Shown here in pieces: positions 13,225 through 21,224 of a stretch of DNA of 26,177 nucleotides. This DNA comes from a virus. The notes under the pieces were generated by a model, which saw only the letters and a program-made list of their open reading frames with translations, made no database searches and was not told the origin of the DNA. The stretch covers positions 1 through 26,177 of the IMG/VR virus record IMGVR_UViG_3300047462_000348. One strand, 5' to 3'. How positions within the stretch are numbered: the first letter of the stretch is position 1; each line of letters starts with the position of its first letter. Position numbers and translations under genes: made by a program.

Positions 13225-15170
13225 TACGAGCTCCCAGACGTACCACCAGTGCTATTCAATGGATTTGATCCAGGAGTTGGATTTGTTATTGATCCTGATG
13301 TTATATTGCTTGTATTCTTTATGTTTGCTGTTGCATTAGCTGCAGTTTGTTGAGCAGCAGCTAATTGTTCAGGTGTTGTAGCAGCAGCTGTAGAGGTTGA
13401 TAGTTGTGATTGAACAGCTGTGTTTTGTTGCTCTGCATTGGTTGAAACATTTGAAAGAGTTGTTGCAGTGTTAGCACTTGTAGGTGTTGTTCCTGTAATT
13501 GGATCTATCGATGCAGTTGTGCTTGTAGTTAGAGACGAAGGATCTGTAGTACTATTTGTAGAAGGTGGCAACGTTGGTATATTACTTGCATTTTGATCAA
13601 CAAACGATGGAGGATCGTTAAGTCCACTAATATTTGTTTGCACACCATAACTTGCACCACTACCAAGTGTTGGGTTAATAGAATCGTTTCGTATTGTTAG
13701 GTTTGAACCATTTATACTTGTTGTAGTTGATATAGTACCAGTATTTGTATTAAGTTCAGTTTGTAATACACTTTTATCTGCACTAAGTGTTGTGTTTGCA
13801 GAAGCCAATCCAAATCCATCTTTTTGATTCCAATTTTGAATGCTCGTAGTTGGATCTGCACCAAGTGGAAACAACCCATCGCTTGTCATATCGTGTAAGT
13901 TGTACGAAGAAGGAGCATTTGGATTAAAAATTTGAAAACCAGGTATTACATACAAACTATCATAACTAAATGTAAGTGAAACTTCTGCTCCTTCACTTGA
14001 AGCCATATCAAGTTCATCCAATTCCATTTTTGTAATTTTTGGATTGAAAAAATGGTACTGATTCATTAATGTACCTTGACGGTATACGTGAAAAATTGAA
14101 ATACGACGAAGGACGTTTGTTGTGCTATTTGTACCAAATGTTCCTAGAGAAGCTGAATACAATTTGCCAGTTGTAGGAGAGTTCCACGAAGCATTGATAG
14201 GCGCAGAACTACCTTCAAATCCCATACCACCACCTGCAAGGTCATATAATTGCAATGGATCCATTTGAACGCTGTGAGGATTTAAATTAGCAATTGGGCT
14301 TATTAATTTCAAATATGCGTTGTAAAATTGAACAGCATTATTTCTATCATCGTCCAAAAACTTCATTGTAATTGGTTCGTACGTTGTTCTAGCTGGAACT
14401 TTTGTTCTAAAGTTATACATATTAACTTCTTGGTATTCAAACTCTACAGCTGGACGAGTTGTAGACTTAATAACAAACGCTGGATCAATCCTTCCTCCTG
14501 ATCTTCCTAGAATATTGTTGAAGGCTGGATCAAATTCAAAATCAACAACAAACAAAAATTTATACTTTGGTGCAAGCTTAATTAAGTCAGTTGCATAATT
14601 TCCAACACCGCAAGTTTGTCCAAATTGTGAATTGTTTGGAGATGCTGCTGATGGTCCAGTAAACAATGATGATATTAATGCAGCACCATTTTGGAATGCA
14701 GAAAACACAGCAGGGATATCGTTTGGTGTAAACTTACCTTGACTAACACTATTGTAAACTTGTGAAGCAGCACCCAATGCATTATTTGCAATGCTTGGAT
14801 TGAATTGTCCGGCAGTATTCAATTGCTGGGAGTTAATACCAAGTGTATTTAAAACGTACGATTGACCATTACCAATGGCAGATTGTGGAAGTTGAGACAT
14901 ACCACCAATACGAACAGCATTGGAAACTCCAGCAAGTGTTGATAACCCAGCACCAACTGCACCACCACCAACTCCTGCTGCAAGATTAGCAAAACTACCT
15001 ACAAGTCCAATCGTGGAAGAAAGTCCTAAACTTGCTGATTGAATTGCTGTTTGTTGTCTTTGTAGAACACTTGGGCAACCTACAGCATGTGGAACACCAA
15101 ATACGGCTGGATTTTGGTTTAGAATTGTTCCTGCAAAGTTAAACAGGTTTAGACGTGGATCGCTTGCCAT
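13224..15170 (-). CDS. Baseplate tail-tube-fold protein (gp48/gp54-like)
   Basis: 648 residues, with ATG 15170 eight bases after AAGGA. Residues 1-195 are Ala/Gly/Asn-rich and hydrophobic (SLGLSSTIGLVGSFANLAAG), likely an extended or helical N-terminal arm. Residues of about 200-430 contain a tail-tube-type domain: KYKFLFVVDFEFDP, STTRPAVEFEYQEVNMYNFR, ARTTYEPITMKFLDDDRNN and AVQFYNAYLKLIS. This is the pattern of T4 gp48/gp54, which cap and initiate the tube on the baseplate. The last ~130 residues are a Ser/Thr/Asn/Gln-rich low-complexity tail. It is longer than T4 gp48 or gp54. I cannot decide between tube cap and initiator. It has its own CATAAATA box 27 bases upstream, directly after a terminator. 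Confidence 0.75.
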   Translation of the reverse strand: MASDPRLNLFNFAGTILNQNPAVFGVPHAVGCPSVLQRQQTAIQSASLGLSSTIGLVGSFANLAAGVGGGAVGAGLSTLAGVSNAVRIGGMSQLPQSAIGNGQSYVLNTLGINSQQLNTAGQFNPSIANNALGAASQVYNSVSQGKFTPNDIPAVFSAFQNGAALISSLFTGPSAASPNNSQFGQTCGVGNYATDLIKLAPKYKFLFVVDFEFDPAFNNILGRSGGRIDPAFVIKSTTRPAVEFEYQEVNMYNFRTKVPARTTYEPITMKFLDDDRNNAVQFYNAYLKLISPIANLNPHSVQMDPLQLYDLAGGGMGFEGSSAPINASWNSPTTGKLYSASLGTFGTNSTTNVLRRISIFHVYRQGTLMNQYHFFNPKITKMELDELDMASSEGAEVSLTFSYDSLYVIPGFQIFNPNAPSSYNLHDMTSDGLFPLGADPTTSIQNWNQKDGFGLASANTTLSADKSVLQTELNTNTGTISTTTSINGSNLTIRNDSINPTLGSGASYGVQTNISGLNDPPSFVDQNASNIPTLPPSTNSTTDPSSLTTSTTASIDPITGTTPTSANTATTLSNVSTNAEQQNTAVQSQLSTSTAAATTPEQLAAAQQTAANATANIKNTSNITSGSITNPTPGSNPLNSTGGTSGSS

Positions 15171-15196
15171 TCATAGTTCCTTGAAATAGGTAAAAC

Positions 15197-15204
15197 TATT
15201 TATG
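15197..15204 (-). promoter_or_regulatory. Late promoter box CATAAATA
   Basis: CATAAATA on the minus strand, 27 bases before the ATG at 15170 and 12 bases past the T-run of a strong terminator. A terminator followed at once by a late box marks a new late transcript for gp48/54-like, gp4, gp16 and terminase. Confidence 0.6.
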
Positions 15205-15216
15205 GAAAGAATAAGG

Positions 15217-15246
15217 GATAAAAAAGGCTGTCCGAAGACAGCCTTT
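15217..15246 (-). terminator. Rho-independent terminator after gp19
   Basis: On the minus strand AAAGGCTGTC-TTCG-GACAGCCTTT forms a perfect ten-pair stem with a UUCG tetraloop, extended by TTTTTTAT on the 3' side. It lies 28 bases after the gp19 stop. It should end transcripts of the abundant gp18/gp19 messages. Confidence 0.9.
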
Positions 15247-15273
15247 ATATCTCGACAGAGATCTCCAAACTTA

Positions 15274-15900
15274 TTACGATCCGCCGTTATCCACTGAACC
15301 AGTTGGAATACGACCGGCGCCGCCCAATGCTGAACCTGGACCTGTTGTGTAGGTACCAATTGTCTGGAAGGCGTGATCAAAACGCATGCTGATGTTAATC
15401 TTAACAGCTTCTGATGCAGAGTAATCCAATGAATCATATGCTACGTTCTTCAACCAGCAACCTTCCATTGTCCATGTTTCAAGAACCTGCTCATTACCAT
15501 CCAACATATCCAAGTATGTTACAAACTTGTACAAAGAACCTTCTGGTGCAGTTGCCAACCATGGACCTTGTGTACCAATCAAATACTGTTGAGCTTGAAG
15601 TTGGTTTGTTAAAACTTGTGAAGCAGTTGTGGTGATATCGTCTTCTACTGTCAACTTCATTTCTTCCCATGAATGCTTTGCTGCAATCCATGCGCGTGAG
15701 TTATAACGATTCAATGGAACTTCTTCAAATGAAAGAGTTGGACGATCCATTGTAATGACCTGCATGCTTAATGGCTGTGCATCAGAATTTGTACCTGGAC
15801 CACCAAGACCTGCAAACGTTGCTCTCCAACGGTTCTTTAGTTTTGGTTGTAGAATACCTGTACCTACGCCAGGAATACCGATATCATTAATATTTGCCAT
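15274..15900 (-). CDS. gp19: Tail tube protein gp19
   Basis: 208 residues (T4 gp19 is 163), ATG 15900 behind AGGATGG. Recognisable tube features are NRWRATFAGLGGPG, MDRPTLSFEEVPLNRYNSRA, AAKHSWEEMKLTVEDDIT, YKFVTYLDMLDGNEQVLETW and GCWLKNVAYDSLDYSASEAV followed by KINISMRFDHA. Six of these rings' strands stack to form the DNA conduit inside the sheath. The extra length is in the loops and in a Gly/Ser/Thr-rich C-terminal tail (TGPGSALGGAGRIPTGSVDN). It follows the sheath gene by 33 bases and is closed by a strong terminator, as expected for a highly expressed pair. Confidence 0.93.
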   Translation of the reverse strand: MANINDIGIPGVGTGILQPKLKNRWRATFAGLGGPGTNSDAQPLSMQVITMDRPTLSFEEVPLNRYNSRAWIAAKHSWEEMKLTVEDDITTTASQVLTNQLQAQQYLIGTQGPWLATAPEGSLYKFVTYLDMLDGNEQVLETWTMEGCWLKNVAYDSLDYSASEAVKINISMRFDHAFQTIGTYTTGPGSALGGAGRIPTGSVDNGGS

Positions 15901-15933
15901 GTTATACCATCCTATTCAATACTTGTATTTACC

Positions 15934-18084
15934 TTAACCAACCGATTGTGAAGCACCAGCCGTATTCAATGAAGCGCCTGTTGCAACAATTGTGATTGGG
16001 ATGTAAATGAATTCAGCTGCCTTGACAGGCTTAATTGCAACATCGATAATCAACTCATTTGCGTCGACAACCGCTGGTGTGTTGTTTGAACTATCGCAAA
16101 CAGATGCGAAGTCATACAAACCACGTTGCGTAACCAAGTTTCCCAAGAAGCTATCAACCATCGTCTTCAAGTTATTTTGTGTTAGTGTATCATTAGGTTC
16201 AAATACGAATGCAAGTGCTGCCTTACGTAGTGAACGAGCAATATACTTAACAAGACGCGAAACATTAATACGGTCAAGAGCCGATGCTGTTGTACCAGTA
16301 GATGTCTTTTGTCCCCAAACCAAGAAGCCGTTGCCTGGGAAGTATACCAATGGGTTCATACCACCTGAAGCTGTATATGCGTATAGAACATCTCGTTGAC
16401 CTTGATTTGGGTGCAACGTTACGAATGTTGTAGCCGTACCAGGTGTTCCTGTGTAATAGCCAATGTCTGAAATACCAACAATCTTTCCACGGTTAACACC
16501 TGCTGGTGCAAACCATTCGTACGATACATTATCACTATATGCCATCGTTGTAAGTGCTTGTGCACTTGATGGAACCATAATTGTTGTACCATCCAAGTTT
16601 GTTGTTAGAACGTGTGGGTAGTAATAGCAAACGTTTCCTGCTACGTCAATAACACGACTTGAGCTTGCTGCCCATGTTGCGAGATCATCTGGATCATCGC
16701 CCATTGGAGTATCACCAATTACCAAAACTTCAGATTTCAAATAATTAACAACCAACGCTTGCATGTTAGATACACACTCTGGATATCCAGGTGTTAGTAT
16801 CAAGTTGTATTCAATCGTTTCAGCACGAATGTCTTGATTGCTTACAATAATTGCATTCAATGCTTGAACAATTGCTGCACGACGTGAAGCATCATCTGTT
16901 CCAAGAGCAGTCTTGAACAAGAAGTTATTTGTCCACTCAAACTCATCACCAGCCTGTGTTAGCAAGTTGCCTGCTTCTGCTGCTGTAAATTGACCTGGAA
17001 CTGTTCCCCCTTCATTATCTGCATACCACTGATTTAACATACCAAGGATACCGATAAAGTTTCCTGTTGTTGGTGATGGTGATGTGAAACCATTTGAATA
17101 AACTGGCAATGGTGTGGTTGTTTGATCGTTCAAGAAATCTTGCTTTAATGTGGTTGGTGTTGTTGGAATACCAAAGGAGTAATCCAACCAAATAAATGCT
17201 ACAGCCTGTTGAATTAGTGCATAAAGACTTGTGTGGTCAATTGTTACAGCATAACCGTTTGTACCAGTTGCTGCTGTAGTTGGAATTGTTACTCCAGCTG
17301 CGACATCACCAAACAACCTGTATGTTGTTCCTATATCAGCAGCAATAACTGTTGAAGCAGTACCTACTGTTGCACTTGTAATTACAATGTTGCCGTTTAG
17401 AATTGATGCTGTTCCATAAACACCAAGTACAGTATTCAATGCAGTAATAAATGCACCAACTGTTGTGGTTGTTGACAAATCAATTGAAACTGGAATTGCA
17501 TTTCCATCAATCGTTACTGTTGCAGTATATTGAGCTGATGGTTTTGAAATTGGTGTTGCAGATGTGATAGCTGGAGAATAAGCAATTGTAAATGCAGCTG
17601 CGGTTGATGGTGTTGATGGAGACAATTGGTTGTTTGTGTTGTATGAAGCAATCCACTGGTTAACCAAGTTTTCAACAACTGATACAGCAACATCAATATC
17701 GCCTGTCCATGCTGTTTGAATATCCGTAAAGTTATCATCCAAATTTACGTTAGCACGAATTACATAAGCCTGGCTAAGTTGACCAAGAGCCATATTAAGA
17801 GCTGCAAGACCGTATTCGTTGCGAGCATCACCGTGATTTGGTTGACCGTTTGTAGTCTGGAAGTATGGAATACCGTAGGTTGATTGACTTTGTGAAAGAG
17901 ATGTAATTGTACGAACGACACCATACTCTTGAGTACCTGGAGCAAGAGTAGTATTTGTACTATCCGTGTATTTGTTTTCTCTTGTTGCAAGAACAATTAG
18001 CGGAACGGTTGGTGCTGACGCAGGAACAAAATAGCTCTGATCAGTAACTGTTACACTAACGCCTGGGCTAACTAATGTTGCCAT
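15934..18084 (-). CDS. gp18: Contractile tail sheath protein gp18
   Basis: 716 residues, similar to T4 gp18 (659). ATG 18084 lies behind GGAG. The N-terminus MATLVSPGVSVTVTDQSYFV followed by PASAPTVPLIVLATRENKY is diagnostic of sheath proteins. The C-terminal core includes NPLVYFPGNGFLVWGQKT, DRINVSRLVKYIARSLRKAA, FVFEPNDTLTQNNLKTMVDS and NELIIDVAIKPVKAAEFIYI, the conserved sheath domain. A Thr/Ala-rich middle insertion (about 170-290) probably forms the exposed protruding domain. It has its own perfect late promoter 60 bases upstream. Confidence 0.97.
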   Translation of the reverse strand: MATLVSPGVSVTVTDQSYFVPASAPTVPLIVLATRENKYTDSTNTTLAPGTQEYGVVRTITSLSQSQSTYGIPYFQTTNGQPNHGDARNEYGLAALNMALGQLSQAYVIRANVNLDDNFTDIQTAWTGDIDVAVSVVENLVNQWIASYNTNNQLSPSTPSTAAAFTIAYSPAITSATPISKPSAQYTATVTIDGNAIPVSIDLSTTTTVGAFITALNTVLGVYGTASILNGNIVITSATVGTASTVIAADIGTTYRLFGDVAAGVTIPTTAATGTNGYAVTIDHTSLYALIQQAVAFIWLDYSFGIPTTPTTLKQDFLNDQTTTPLPVYSNGFTSPSPTTGNFIGILGMLNQWYADNEGGTVPGQFTAAEAGNLLTQAGDEFEWTNNFLFKTALGTDDASRRAAIVQALNAIIVSNQDIRAETIEYNLILTPGYPECVSNMQALVVNYLKSEVLVIGDTPMGDDPDDLATWAASSSRVIDVAGNVCYYYPHVLTTNLDGTTIMVPSSAQALTTMAYSDNVSYEWFAPAGVNRGKIVGISDIGYYTGTPGTATTFVTLHPNQGQRDVLYAYTASGGMNPLVYFPGNGFLVWGQKTSTGTTASALDRINVSRLVKYIARSLRKAALAFVFEPNDTLTQNNLKTMVDSFLGNLVTQRGLYDFASVCDSSNNTPAVVDANELIIDVAIKPVKAAEFIYIPITIVATGASLNTAGASQSVG

Positions 18085-18144
18085 ATTAAAATCTCCTTAA
18101 CGCTCACCTTTTATTCAACTTCCTACATTTGGGTAGTATGTGAT

Positions 18145-18152
18145 TATTTATA
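18145..18152 (-). promoter_or_regulatory. T4-type late promoter box TATAAATA
   Basis: A perfect TATAAATA on the minus strand, 61 bases before the sheath ATG and 36 bases past the gp15 stop. It gives the sheath and tube genes their own late transcript, ended at 15217-15246. Confidence 0.75.
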
Positions 18153-18187
18153 GAATGGTGCGGTTCTAAAATCATTTTTTCGTTAAA

Positions 18188-19006
18188 TTACGGCTTATCG
18201 ATGTCTATATCGCTCAATGTAAATAAGTCAATATATTCAGCATTCTCCAAATCCAATGCCTGAATAATGCTTTCGGAGTTACTGAAATCAGTTGCAGTAG
18301 GAACAACAGAAAGGCGAACCTTAATATTCTGAATGTAGTTCTCTCTGAAATTTGCAGGTCCTTGGAGATATACAATTACTTCAAAATTAAGGACCGCTTG
18401 AATGATGCGACGATCAGCGCCAGCAGGAAAGTTTACGTTGTCTTGAATACTTGTAAGTTCAGCAGTTGTAATTTGTGCCCAATCCATAGGGTCATCACTT
18501 GTTTGAAACTGAACACTTGGATCAAACAAAATTAAGATCTGTTCCATAATTTGATCGTACTGAAGCTGGTTGCTTGCAAATATACTTAACTCGTATATAA
18601 CACGATATGGAATAGGCATAAGTTGACGAACGACACCAACATTCTCTGGAAATGGTTGTCCATTATTACGTGCTACAGTTTGACGACGAGTTCCACCAAT
18701 GCCTTTTTTCTTATCAGGTGCTTGAGCAATACTTCGTCTAAAAACGCTCATCGCTGGTAAACGTAATGGTTTGTTTTGTGTTTGTTCACTCTTAATCCAA
18801 GCAACAACACGGTCTCTACTTCCGTAGATAACAGGAACACGAATCAATCGAGGTGGAAGACCTGCACTAACTCCAACTCTAACTCTCAATTCTGAAAATA
18901 ATGCCATAAATTGAATAGCATATCTTTTGAATTGTTCGTTGAAGTAATAATCATCTTCTTCACAATGTACAATTGTATCTGGAGAAGTTTGAGGAGGCAG
19001 TGTCAT
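18188..19006 (-). CDS. gp15: Tail sheath stabiliser gp15
   Basis: 272 residues, the same length as T4 gp15. ATG 19006 overlaps the gp14-like stop (ATGA). Matching segments are YFNEQFKRYAIQFMALFSEL, PRLIRVPVIYGSRDRVVAWI, PIPYRVIYELSIFASNQ and QIMEQILILFDPSVQFQ, all in the T4 order. gp15 forms the hexameric ring on top of the finished tail that joins the neck. Its position between gp14 and gp18 genes fits T4-like order. Confidence 0.92.
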   Translation of the reverse strand: MTLPPQTSPDTIVHCEEDDYYFNEQFKRYAIQFMALFSELRVRVGVSAGLPPRLIRVPVIYGSRDRVVAWIKSEQTQNKPLRLPAMSVFRRSIAQAPDKKKGIGGTRRQTVARNNGQPFPENVGVVRQLMPIPYRVIYELSIFASNQLQYDQIMEQILILFDPSVQFQTSDDPMDWAQITTAELTSIQDNVNFPAGADRRIIQAVLNFEVIVYLQGPANFRENYIQNIKVRLSVVPTATDFSNSESIIQALDLENAEYIDLFTLSDIDIDKP

Positions 19007-20787
19007 GTTGTTCCTGGTTGTGGATCACAGTGTGTTATTGGTTCTTTTAACATAGCATTTCCCGGAACTTTTCCTGATGAGTGGATAAATTCCTTCAATG
19101 TTGGCTTACGTGGGTTATATAGTTCTCTCCAATCTGTTTCCAAAAATACCCATTGAGCCTTTGCTGTAGAGTATCTATACAAACGAGCAGGAATACCTTC
19201 AGACGCACCAACATAGATTAATCTGTGATAAGCCTTATCTTTAGGATTCGTTGGAAATATTGGTCCTTCAGTAAATGGTGCATTGTTAGGTGGCATTGCA
19301 TCTTCGCCATATGTTGCTGTTTTGTTTAACTGAATTCTCTTTAGTAGTTCTGGATCAAGTCCTTGAGCCTTTGCGTTAGCAAGTTGCTCTTCAGAAAATT
19401 CCTGGATATATCCCGAGGTTTCACGACCATTTTCTGGTACGTTATCTAGTGCATTTGTTTTAATAAATGTTGCAATATCGGAGAAGTCTTGGAAGTTTGG
19501 ATTGCGACCATTTCCTTGAGTTTGTAAACCAAGTCCATTTGGTGTAACTGGTTGCTCTGATAGATCACCAAAAATATCTTGTGTTTCTTCTGATGCGTAT
19601 GCAGGTTGTGCAGTTACTTTAAGTAGCAAAGGAACCCACGTTGGTGTATATCCATTTGCACTCCACGTTACGTCTGTTACTTCAACCCACTTGTAAACTG
19701 GAGTCATACGAGCTGAATATTGTGTTTCACTTGGTAAGCGAATAATATCACCAATAACAAGCGGACGACCTAAAATTGCAACACACGAAGTAAAACTGAT
19801 TTGTAGATTGTAAATTAGTGATGGTAGTTCAATACCAAAACGTGAAAGTTCGGTTTGCACTTCTAACAAATCATAATAGCCTTTCATTAAGTATGGATCT
19901 GTATCGTATTGACGATCTCTGTTCTCCATAAGAATTTTATCTTGGATATTACTAATGTCTGTCGCTTCGTAGTTATGAAATAATTGTAGAGCTTGAACAC
20001 TCCAATACCCTGTACCTAAAGAACCAGTTCCAGTTGTTGAAGGAGTTATTGGATCACAAACACTTCCTGTACCACCATTAAATTGTGTTGGACGAAGTCT
20101 CCAAAATCTTGCTGGTGCAGATCTCTTCATTAAAATTGTGTTGAAGTTATCATCATCTGGTAGCGTTGCAAGTCCTGCTCCATACCATTTACAGTTGTCG
20201 TTTGAATATTCCAAACGAACTTGTGTGCAACGATTTACTTGGTTAGCTGATTGCTTAATTGCAAATGCGGTAATGTGTTTATGGATCGCTGTATCAATTC
20301 CATACATTCTTCGTGTTTGGTCAATTGTCTTAATATCACCAAAATCATACCCTAGATATGATGATGCAAGGACATCTGCTCCTACCTGAAGCGAATGCCA
20401 TTCTGATACGTATGTCTCAAATGCATTTGAAGGTGGATATCCCTGTGCAGAACCGCCGGAAATTGGTTGTCCATGTCCAGTTGCGTCTACCAACTTACAT
20501 TGTTCGTGGACACCAAGGAGCTTGTATACGTAAACGTCAGCACCCCCAATATTCAACGATTCAGTTAATAGGGAATCCTGTACACAGGCATCATTGTTGT
20601 TTACAAGTTGAAATGCATATGCAGTTAAATCAGTAGTCGTAGGTGGGCATTCCAACGTAAGACCTGGACGCCACTGAACGTACGAAGCAGTTGAATTTGC
20701 TGTCGAGGTTGGTGTATTAAATTCAGGTCCAGTTGTTGAACCATTTAATGCATTTGGATCTGGGCAATTTGGATTATTGCTTGCCAT
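19003..20787 (-). CDS. gp14: Neck protein gp14-like with discoidin-like domain
   Basis: 594 residues, more than twice T4 gp14 (256). Residues of about 275-405 look like the neck core (QDKILMENRDRQYDTDPYLM, LLEVQTELSRFGIELPSLIY, LGRPLVIGDIIRLPSETQYS, VYKWVEVTDVTWSANG). A conserved C-terminal module follows near 525-575 (AYHRLIYVGASEGIPARLYR, QWVFLETDWRELYNP). Residues of about 80-272 look like an F5/8 type C (discoidin) fold: SNAFETYVSEWHSLQ, SSYLGYDFGDIKTI, VRLEYSNDNCKWYG, ARFWRLRPTQF and WSVQALQLF. That fold commonly binds sugars. The gp14 assignment rests on order beside gp13 and gp15 and on the core motifs. The discoidin call is by motif pattern. It overlaps the upstream gene by 14 bases. 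Confidence 0.75.
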   Translation of the reverse strand: MASNNPNCPDPNALNGSTTGPEFNTPTSTANSTASYVQWRPGLTLECPPTTTDLTAYAFQLVNNNDACVQDSLLTESLNIGGADVYVYKLLGVHEQCKLVDATGHGQPISGGSAQGYPPSNAFETYVSEWHSLQVGADVLASSYLGYDFGDIKTIDQTRRMYGIDTAIHKHITAFAIKQSANQVNRCTQVRLEYSNDNCKWYGAGLATLPDDDNFNTILMKRSAPARFWRLRPTQFNGGTGSVCDPITPSTTGTGSLGTGYWSVQALQLFHNYEATDISNIQDKILMENRDRQYDTDPYLMKGYYDLLEVQTELSRFGIELPSLIYNLQISFTSCVAILGRPLVIGDIIRLPSETQYSARMTPVYKWVEVTDVTWSANGYTPTWVPLLLKVTAQPAYASEETQDIFGDLSEQPVTPNGLGLQTQGNGRNPNFQDFSDIATFIKTNALDNVPENGRETSGYIQEFSEEQLANAKAQGLDPELLKRIQLNKTATYGEDAMPPNNAPFTEGPIFPTNPKDKAYHRLIYVGASEGIPARLYRYSTAKAQWVFLETDWRELYNPRKPTLKEFIHSSGKVPGNAMLKEPITHCDPQPGTT

Positions 20788-21118
20788 GTTGTCTCTCCGA
20801 CCACTTCTTAAACGAAAGAGGAATGTTTGATGCCATTTTCATTTTACGAACACGTGAATAGTAATCAGGAATTTCGCTTAAATGATCCTTTGCAATTCTC
20901 TTTGCAATCTTTTCATCTCCCGTATGTTCCATCTCGTCTTCTATTCCCATACCAAGTTCGTTTGGATCGTAGTGGTGATCTGTCGTATCATTATGCTTAC
21001 CAACTGTAATTTTCTTTCCCTTGTATTCAACTTCTTCCTCTTCGCTCTCACACTTGCAGACATGTAATCCGCAAATTGGGCAAATCATTTCTAGAAGTTT
21101 AATGTTAAATAGTTTCAT
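20774..21118 (-). CDS. Small Cys-cluster protein, DUF5661-like
   Basis: 114 residues, ATG 21118 behind AGGAATTAATAA. Near the N-terminus a knuckle-like Cys/His cluster (MICPICGLHVCKCES: C13, C16, H19, C21, C23) suggests zinc binding. Then comes an acidic run, and in the C-terminal half DPNELGMGIEDEMEHTGDEK, IAKRIAKDHLSEIPDYYSRV and RKMK. This half resembles the DUF5661 family of small phage and plasmid proteins, recalled from memory. Its function is unknown. It lies between the two neck genes and overlaps both the upstream 39-residue ORF and the downstream gp14-like gene. Confidence 0.75.
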   Translation of the reverse strand: MKLFNIKLLEMICPICGLHVCKCESEEEEVEYKGKKITVGKHNDTTDHHYDPNELGMGIEDEMEHTGDEKIAKRIAKDHLSEIPDYYSRVRKMKMASNIPLSFKKWSERQHGKQ

Positions 21119-21224
21119 TTATTAATTCCTGTATTTGCGTTAGAACTTCTGGTTTGTTTTTAAAACACTCTGTTCTACCATCAAATACATAGAACGGAGC
21201 ATTTGATAGATTAAATGTAAACAT
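21105..21224 (-). CDS. Very small ORF (39 aa) between neck genes
   Basis: ATG 21224 overlaps the TGA of the 1250-residue neck protein as TGATG, and the frame ends 14 bases inside the next gene. The product begins MFTFNLSNAPFYVFDGRTEC and ends FKNKPEVLTQIQELINETI. The clean overlaps at both ends, with no spare bases between genes, favour a real coupled gene. The second half looks helical. No family recognised. Confidence 0.5.
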   Translation of the reverse strand: MFTFNLSNAPFYVFDGRTECFKNKPEVLTQIQELINETI

